The position numbers and the translations under genes are program-made. The notes beneath the pieces are model-generated. The model searched no databases. It had not been told where the DNA came from and worked only from the letters and a program-made list of their open reading frames with translations. From contig CANGVO010000007.1 in assembly GCA_947457445.1 (NCBI GenBank), forward strand, positions 1 to 17,290: a stretch of DNA of 17,290 nucleotides, read 5' to 3'. Origin of the DNA: Actinomycetota bacterium. GTDB lineage: Bacteria; Actinomycetota; Actinomycetes; Nanopelagicales; Nanopelagicaceae. This document shows, piece by piece, positions 13,599 through 17,290 of the stretch (position 1 is the first letter of the stretch; each line of letters starts with the position of its first letter).

Positions 13599-14290
13599 TT
13601 ACTCTCCAGCGCTAACCTCTTAATGAGATAGTTGCATGTATCGCAATCTGGACCGGCGTTTGGTAAATCGCCTTCTATGACATCAATCAAATCTGAGATC
13701 AACGATTTAAACTGCGCTTGGTCTCGAGTTACATGTAAGTAATGTTGAGTAACACCAAAGCCATGCTTTCCATCTTGCGTTTCGGCGATTCCTGCTAATT
13801 TCCAGACGAGTAAACCCATTGTTGAAACCGGGAAGGGTTTTCCTTTATCTGGGTTTTCTAGCGCATATGCATAGGCCTCAAGTTGCGGCGCGTAAAACTG
13901 AGCGTTATCCCGATCTGAGTCAGAGACCTTGCAATCGATGATTCCGACCGTCCCATCTTCGTAGTGAGCTAACAAATCGTAGATTCCAAGAATTCTCCAG
14001 CGAGTTGGCTTGCCGTTAATTTCAATCGGCGCACTTTTAACCCATTGACCCCATTGTTTTACAACACCTGGGGCAAGCGAGGGGTCAAGATCTGGCATGG
14101 AAGCGCGATGGAAATGTTCTTCTTGTGCAGCCGAGAGTGGTTTTACTAGTGGAAACTGACCAGGCATAGTGACTTTAAACCAATATTTAATCCAGAGACA
14201 ACGTTTGCATGTTGATAAACCAAAAGTTAAATCAGAGGGCGCAATTGTGTCACGCGCCGGGTTCTGTGGTTTTTCTATCTTTGAATTCAT
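13595..14290 (-). CDS. PD-(D/E)XK nuclease-like protein, Cas4/RecB type with paired CxxC motifs
   Basis: Protein of 231 residues. The nuclease core shows Asp105 in ILGIYDLLAHY, Asp119-Cys-Lys121 in VGIIDCKVSD and the Q-x-x-x-Y motif Gln136...Tyr140 in PQLEAYAYAL. An N-terminal CKRC (Cys28, Cys31) and a C-terminal CDTC (Cys216, Cys219) could hold an iron-sulfur cluster, as in Cas4 and AddB. The C-terminal pattern (LIDVIEGDLPNAGPDCDTCNYL) resembles, from memory, small PD-(D/E)XK proteins common in Patescibacteria. It has no helicase domain and no cas genes around it. Its ATG overlaps the LysE gene stop (ATGA), so both are in one operon. It probably acts on DNA ends in repair, but substrate and activity are not shown. 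Confidence 0.82.
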   Translation of the reverse strand: MNSKIEKPQNPARDTIAPSDLTFGLSTCKRCLWIKYWFKVTMPGQFPLVKPLSAAQEEHFHRASMPDLDPSLAPGVVKQWGQWVKSAPIEINGKPTRWRILGIYDLLAHYEDGTVGIIDCKVSDSDRDNAQFYAPQLEAYAYALENPDKGKPFPVSTMGLLVWKLAGIAETQDGKHGFGVTQHYLHVTRDQAQFKSLISDLIDVIEGDLPNAGPDCDTCNYLIKRLALESN

Positions 14291-14940
14291 GTGGTGATTA
14301 AATCACGCACCGCTGACGCAATGACCAACAGACCCAAGGTAATCATCACTATTCCGCCGACCGCGCGTAAATTCTCTAACCTTTTCTCATCACTTGCCAG
14401 CCACGCACGAGCTGTTCCGGCAAGCAAACCCCAAGATCCATCTGAGATAAATGCCAGAAGAGAAAAGAGCGCACCCAGCAGTAAAAGTTGGGAAGTTACT
14501 TGTCCACGTTCGATATCTACAAACTGAGGCAGAACCGCTGCATAGAAAACAAGTCCCTTTGGATTTAGCGCGCCGACCCAGAAACCATCACGAACTGATC
14601 GCCAAAAATTTGGAATACTGCCGCCTTGATTGCGCATATCTGCGGCATGAATTTTACGTGCGCGTATAGCAGTTATCCCGAGATAGACCAGATAGCCACC
14701 GCCACCCCATTGCACCGCCGAATAAGCCAAATGTGATCTGGAAAGAATTGGCCCCAATCCAAATGCAACAAGTGAAGAGAGAAAAAAAGCCCCGGTTACA
14801 TTCCCGGCGACTGTGTAAACAGCAATTTTCCTTCCCCAAGCGATTGCTCGGGCAATTACGAATAGAACACTTGGTCCTGGCGCCAAAATAATTATCATCG
14901 CTGCAACGATGTATTCGAAGATGCGACTTGGGATGACCAT
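14287..14940 (-). CDS. LysE/RhtB family amino-acid exporter
   Basis: Membrane protein of 217 residues with about six helices. The family hallmark is the first-helix sequence MIIILAPGPSVLFVIARAIAWGRK (APGPS at about 20-24). GALNPKGLVFYAAVLPQFVD, at about 126-145, is the second typical block. The family exports lysine, homoserine, threonine or similar molecules; the substrate is unassigned. The ATG is preceded by TACTAT at six bases, so it is probably leaderless. It is the first gene of an operon with the PD-(D/E)XK gene, coupled through ATGA; the two functions have no evident link. It starts about 30 bases after the uracil-permease terminator. Confidence 0.88.
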   Translation of the reverse strand: MVIPSRIFEYIVAAMIIILAPGPSVLFVIARAIAWGRKIAVYTVAGNVTGAFFLSSLVAFGLGPILSRSHLAYSAVQWGGGGYLVYLGITAIRARKIHAADMRNQGGSIPNFWRSVRDGFWVGALNPKGLVFYAAVLPQFVDIERGQVTSQLLLLGALFSLLAFISDGSWGLLAGTARAWLASDEKRLENLRAVGGIVMITLGLLVIASAVRDLITT

Positions 14941-14946
14941 CTGGAA

Positions 14947-14952
14947 ATAGTA
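14947..14952 (-). promoter_or_regulatory. -10 box of the LysE-nuclease operon (leaderless)
   Basis: TACTAT on the minus strand stands six bases before the ATG at 14938-14940. No strong -35 is seen. The box lies just beyond the terminator of the upstream permease gene. Confidence 0.45.
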
Positions 14953-14968
14953 CTAGGTGGAAAATGCA

Positions 14969-14994
14969 GAAGGGGCGGAAAATTCCGCCCCTTC
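14969..14994 (-). terminator. Terminator hairpin after the uracil/xanthine permease
   Basis: Arms GAAGGGGCGG and CCGCCCCTTC (10 bp, perfect) close a six-base AAAATT loop. It lies about 20 bases after the permease stop. The downstream minus-strand sequence CTGCATTTTCC has only a weak T tract. Confidence 0.7.
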
Positions 14995-15012
14995 CTTACT
15001 TATTTACTTTGG

Positions 15013-16281
15013 TTATTTGCTGCGTGCTTCAGAAATTGCGTTTAATACGCGATAACCGATCACTGCAACTAATGTGGAGTTTACGATTCCTGTAAAGGTG
15101 TAATCACCACGTGTCCATGAGTAATCTGCGATACCAATAATCAGCGCAGATGCGGCAACCAAAAGATTTGTGGAATTTGAGAAATCAACTCGTGATTCAA
15201 TCCAAATTCTCGCACCTAAGATTCCGATCATTCCAAATAGCGCGGTGGAAACACCACCGAGCGCACCTGCTGGTGTAGCACTTAGTACTGCACCGAATTT
15301 AGGTGAAAGTGATAGCAACACCGCTCCCACGCCGGCAATCCAGTACGCAGCAGTCGAGTAAACCTTGGTCGCTGCCATAACGCCGATGTTTTCGGCATAT
15401 GTTGTTGTTCCGGAACCTCCGCCGAAACCGGCGAGTGTTGTGGCAACTCCATCTGCCATCAGAGCATTACCCATTTGATCATCAAGATCTTTACCAGTCA
15501 TTGCAGCCACAGCCTTTACGTGACCAACATTTTCGGCGATAAGAACCAATACAACTGGCAAGAACAAGATCATTACGTTCATGCTGAAAGTTGGTGTGGT
15601 AAACGATGGTGTATCAAACCAAGCCGCTGCAGAAATTCCCTTGGTGTCAACATCGCCCATGATGTAGGCGACTACGTAACCGACGACCAAACCTAGGAAG
15701 ATGCTGATGCGACTCATGAAGCCACGAGAAATTGCACCGATTAGTCCGATGCTTGCCAAAGTGATAATTGCAATTAGAGGATCTTTTGTGAAGTTACCTT
15801 TAGCAGCTCCCGCTAAGTTAAATCCAATAACCATAACAATTGTTCCGGTTACGACTGGAGGCAATAGCCAGTTAACCCAACCGATTCCTGCGGCACGTAC
15901 TGCAACGCCAACCAAAGCGAGTACTACGCCCGTGAAAACAATTCCGCCGAGTGCGGCAGCCATTCCTCCACCTGCGCCTGCTGATGCGACAGCTGCGCCA
16001 ATCGGGCCAAGGAAGGCAAATGATGAACCGAGGTAGCTAGGAACTTTATTCTGAGTGATGATTAAGAAAAGGATTGTTCCGATTCCCGAGAAAAAGAGCG
16101 TGGTTGTTGGCGGGAACCCTGTGATGATTGGGACCAAGAATGTTGCGCCAAACATAGCGGCGATGTGTTGCAATCCAACGCCAATTGTCCGTGGCCAACT
16201 CAATCTTTCATCAGTTGATACAACTGCGCCAGCAGAAACAGATTTTCCGTTTCCATGTAGTTTCCAAGAGAGTAACGACAT
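15013..16281 (-). CDS. uraA: Uracil/xanthine permease (NCS2, UraA-like)
   Basis: Membrane protein of 422 residues with about 14 hydrophobic segments, usual for NCS2 nucleobase transporters. Hallmarks: VGLQHIAAMFGATFLVP in the first helix, PSYLGSSFAFLGPIG in the third, and the two substrate/proton glutamates Glu250 (LIAENVGHVKA) and Glu297 (GSGTTTYAENIGVM). UraA imports uracil with protons; xanthine or uric acid are alternatives in this family. The frame runs open to 16320, but ATG at 16281 is chosen because a GGAAAGG ribosome site lies about six bases before it. The 13 extra residues would be non-conserved. A terminator separates it from the upstream membrane-protein gene, and another follows it, so it is probably monocistronic. 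Confidence 0.9.
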   Translation of the reverse strand: MSLLSWKLHGNGKSVSAGAVVSTDERLSWPRTIGVGLQHIAAMFGATFLVPIITGFPPTTTLFFSGIGTILFLIITQNKVPSYLGSSFAFLGPIGAAVASAGAGGGMAAALGGIVFTGVVLALVGVAVRAAGIGWVNWLLPPVVTGTIVMVIGFNLAGAAKGNFTKDPLIAIITLASIGLIGAISRGFMSRISIFLGLVVGYVVAYIMGDVDTKGISAAAWFDTPSFTTPTFSMNVMILFLPVVLVLIAENVGHVKAVAAMTGKDLDDQMGNALMADGVATTLAGFGGGSGTTTYAENIGVMAATKVYSTAAYWIAGVGAVLLSLSPKFGAVLSATPAGALGGVSTALFGMIGILGARIWIESRVDFSNSTNLLVAASALIIGIADYSWTRGDYTFTGIVNSTLVAVIGYRVLNAISEARSK

Positions 16282-16355
16282 GTTTAACCTTTCCAAATAA
16301 GTTGCTACGAGAGCGATCACCGAATGTGAGCACTTATTGAAGGGAAGTGATGTCT

Positions 16356-16361
16356 AGGGTA
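16356..16361 (-). promoter_or_regulatory. Possible -10 box of the uracil/xanthine permease gene
   Basis: TACCCT on the minus strand belongs to the TANCCT type seen at other starts here. It would give a leader of about 70 bases ending in the GGAAAGG site. No -35 is visible and other boxes are possible. The rest of 16282-16408 shows no gene. Confidence 0.28.
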
Positions 16362-16409
16362 CGACTGGTATGTGCCTTACTTGGCGGTTATTTCTGGGTG
16401 AGTCGCAAG

Positions 16410-16450
16410 AAAAACCCCTCGTTAGCTCATTTAATTGAACTAACGAGGGG
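16410..16450 (-). terminator. Strong intrinsic terminator after the two-ended membrane protein gene
   Basis: Perfect 11-bp arms CTAACGAGGGG (16440-16450) and CCCCTCGTTAG (16415-16425) are extended inward by three pairs past one mismatch, with a TTTAAT-type loop. On the minus strand TTTTTC follows directly, giving a canonical rho-independent terminator. Confidence 0.9.
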
Positions 16451-16452
16451 CG

Positions 16453-16472
16453 CCCTCACGGAGAGTTGAGGG
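16453..16472 (-). repeat. Small hairpin between the stop codon and the terminator
   Basis: CCCTCA and TGAGGG (6 bp) with an eight-base loop begin directly after the stop of the 16473 gene. The inner GAGGG could instead pair with the CCCTC of the following terminator arm, so the two hairpins are potentially alternative structures. Confidence 0.5.
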
Positions 16473-17054
16473 TTAAATCGTCGCATCCTCAGGAGTGCGA
16501 CGAATATGTAGTAACCCAAGAATTGATAGAAATAACATAACTAGTGCGCCAGCGAGAGAAACAAGTGCCGCTATTGCGGCTATGGAACCGAGAGTTCCAA
16601 ATGCGTAGGCAGTAAGTAAAGTTCCTCTTAACATTGTGCCTTTAAACACTGTGTCTACCATTGCCAATTTACTTGCTGCTTCAGCTTTTAGAGTTGGATC
16701 ATTTGGATTTGCAGCAATTGCAGCACTTGCTGCTCGATTTGCGGCACTTGCTGCTGCGTAGGTTGGCATCTTTGATAGATGGAATCCAAGGTAGTGATCT
16801 GCATACATTTGTGCTTGCGCTGCATTAGATAGAATCAGATCACCATTATCTGCAAAAAATTTTGTTATATCTGCTGACTCATCTGGATTACCTGTTACGG
16901 CTGGGAAAGTTATCTCTTGAGCTTCAAGTTGTGAGCTGACTGCTTCGGATGCAAAGCTTGCGCCCCAATTGAGTAATCCGGCCGTAGTAAGTAATAACGC
17001 TGCTAGCCCAAAACCAACTGCGGTTACAATCTTGTCAAAATTCTTTCTCTTCAT
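16473..17054 (-). CDS. Actinobacterial membrane protein of unknown function (often labelled 'LigA')
   Basis: Protein of 193 residues. A membrane segment at about 12-32 is followed by an outside region (about 35-140) and a C-terminal hydrophobic block (about 142-184) of one or two helices, ending in a short basic-acidic tail. The layout KIVTAVGFGLAALLLTTAGLLNWG, an AQAQMYADHYLGFHL segment, FKGTMLRGTLLTAYAFGTLGSIA and SILGLLHIRR resembles an actinobacterial family that databases often call 'aromatic ring-opening dioxygenase LigA'. That label is unsupported: no dioxygenase metal ligands are visible. The alanine-rich middle (YAAASAANRAASAAIAANP) is probably helical. The ATG has a GGGAGAG ribosome site seven bases upstream. 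A strong terminator follows. Confidence 0.72.
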   Translation of the reverse strand: MKRKNFDKIVTAVGFGLAALLLTTAGLLNWGASFASEAVSSQLEAQEITFPAVTGNPDESADITKFFADNGDLILSNAAQAQMYADHYLGFHLSKMPTYAAASAANRAASAAIAANPNDPTLKAEAASKLAMVDTVFKGTMLRGTLLTAYAFGTLGSIAAIAALVSLAGALVMLFLSILGLLHIRRTPEDATI

Positions 17055-17076
17055 TTTAATCTCTCCCTTTTTAAAA

Positions 17077-17091
17077 ACCTAACGTTTAGGT
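17077..17091. repeat. ACCTAA/TTAGGT inverted repeat near the start of the membrane-protein transcript
   Basis: Arms ACCTAA and TTAGGT are separated by CGT, about 22 bases before the ATG. A possible minus-strand -10 (TAGGTT, 17076-17081) overlaps one arm. The half-sites resemble those of DtxR-type boxes but in reversed order, so I do not assign a regulator. Confidence 0.4.
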
Positions 17092-17092
17092 G

Positions 17093-17126
17093 CAAGACAA
17101 TTAATACTCTTGTCTTGACATCAAGA
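17093..17126. repeat. Three alternating CAAGA/TCTTG half-sites upstream of the membrane-protein gene
   Basis: CAAGACA (17093-17099) pairs perfectly with TGTCTTG (17111-17117), and the same TCTTGA (17113-17118) pairs with TCAAGA (17121-17126). This looks like overlapping operator half-sites or two mutually exclusive hairpins. The remainder of 17055-17212 shows no gene. Confidence 0.4.
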
Positions 17127-17140
17127 TGGTTTAAAAGGCG

Positions 17141-17179
17141 AGGGCTAGCACTTTCCCAGAGTTGGGGAGTGCTAGCCCT
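17141..17179 (-). terminator. Long hairpin, probable terminator of the next minus-strand gene
   Basis: Perfect 12-bp arms AGGGCTAGCACT (17141-17152) and AGTGCTAGCCCT (17168-17179), with CCC/GGG able to pair inside the loop. On the minus strand CGCCTTTT follows, a modest T tract. It lies about 34 bases after the stop of the partial frame at 17213. Confidence 0.7.
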
Positions 17180-17212
17180 AGATAAAAAGTGAGCGAGTTA
17201 ACTTAAAAAATA

Positions 17213-17290
17213 TTAGTGAACGTCTCGATTGCAGATGCTCTGGCCATCCCCATTTACTTCCAAATGTGAACAAGCAACTCCCAGGCGATC
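17213..17290 (-). CDS. C-terminal end of an unidentified protein (partial)
   Basis: The minus strand is open from the window edge for 25 codons to a TAA at 17213-17215. The peptide reads DRLGVACSHLEVNGDGQSIC and ends NRDVH. Two cysteines flanking an NGDG turn would suit a secreted, disulfide-bonded end, but I cannot name the family. The terminator hairpin at 17141-17179 supports a minus-strand gene ending here. Another minus-strand frame is also open to the window edge (stop nearer 17182), so the reading frame is a choice, not a certainty. Confidence 0.4.
   Translation of the reverse strand, partial: DRLGVACSHLEVNGDGQSICNRDVH

Noticed and set aside
13595..14290. A Cas4 gene marking a CRISPR locus
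   Set aside because: No cas1, cas2 or repeat array is present in the window; the neighbours are a LysE exporter and PlsC.
14291..14669. Plus-strand frames opposite the LysE gene
   Set aside because: Shadows of a clear membrane-protein gene, without ribosome sites or recognisable motifs.
16282..16320. Longer start for the uracil permease
   Set aside because: The ATG at 16281 has a well-placed GGAAAGG site; the extra 13 residues would contain that site and look unrelated to the family.
17077..17091. A DtxR/IdeR iron box upstream of the 16473 gene
   Set aside because: The TTAGG and CCTAA half-sites are in the opposite order to the known consensus, so the match is only superficial.
1..17290. 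tRNA or rRNA genes, insertion sequences, prophage or integrase attachment sites
   Set aside because: No cloverleaf, rRNA segment, transposase, integrase or flanking repeats were recognised on reading both strands by eye.

Overview
The window looks like chromosomal DNA of a small, streamlined, low-to-mid GC actinobacterium. The best fit is the freshwater acI lineage ('Ca. Nanopelagicales'), inferred from protein resemblance and compactness rather than a database search. Actinobacterial markers include a DUF3000 protein, a PimB-type mannosyltransferase, a RipA-like NlpC/P60 hydrolase, an actinobacterial ROK glucokinase and a small CxxC-CxxC protein. Gaps are short, four convergent gene pairs overlap at their 3' ends, and many genes have a TANNNT box 6-9 bases before the start codon, as expected of leaderless mRNAs.

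Layout. Positions 1-4213 (minus strand): DUF3000, RNase D (rnd), an iron permease (efeU) with its own promoter, a thiolase and the start of a FadB-type beta-oxidation protein. Positions 4286-5609: an EamA exporter (plus) convergent with a short RibD_C-type reductase (minus). Positions 5685-8151 (plus): a Cys-rich small protein, a secreted peptidoglycan hydrolase and a PimB-like glycosyltransferase. Positions 8138-11114 (minus): a translationally coupled operon of acyl-CoA synthetase, a histidine kinase without a sensor domain, and a NarL/LuxR response regulator. Positions 11188-13598: an SRPBCC protein and ROK glucokinase (plus), a small acidic protein (minus) and a PlsC acyltransferase (plus). 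Positions 13595-14940 (minus): a LysE exporter coupled to a Cas4/RecB-like PD-(D/E)XK protein. Positions 15013-17290 (minus): a uracil/xanthine permease, a two-ended membrane protein of unknown function, and the probable last codons of another gene.

Together the genes mostly serve the envelope and lipid turnover (fatty acid activation, beta-oxidation, phosphatidate and mannolipid synthesis, cell-wall hydrolysis), with uptake or export of iron, nucleobases and amino acids, and glucose phosphorylation. No RNA gene, insertion sequence, CRISPR array or prophage was seen. I found no clear new multi-gene system. The most interesting leads are the sensor-less kinase locked to a fatty-acyl-CoA synthetase, palindromes over the efeU and NlpC/P60 promoters, the stand-alone FeS-type nuclease, the Cys-rich small protein, and the density of leaderless promoters.
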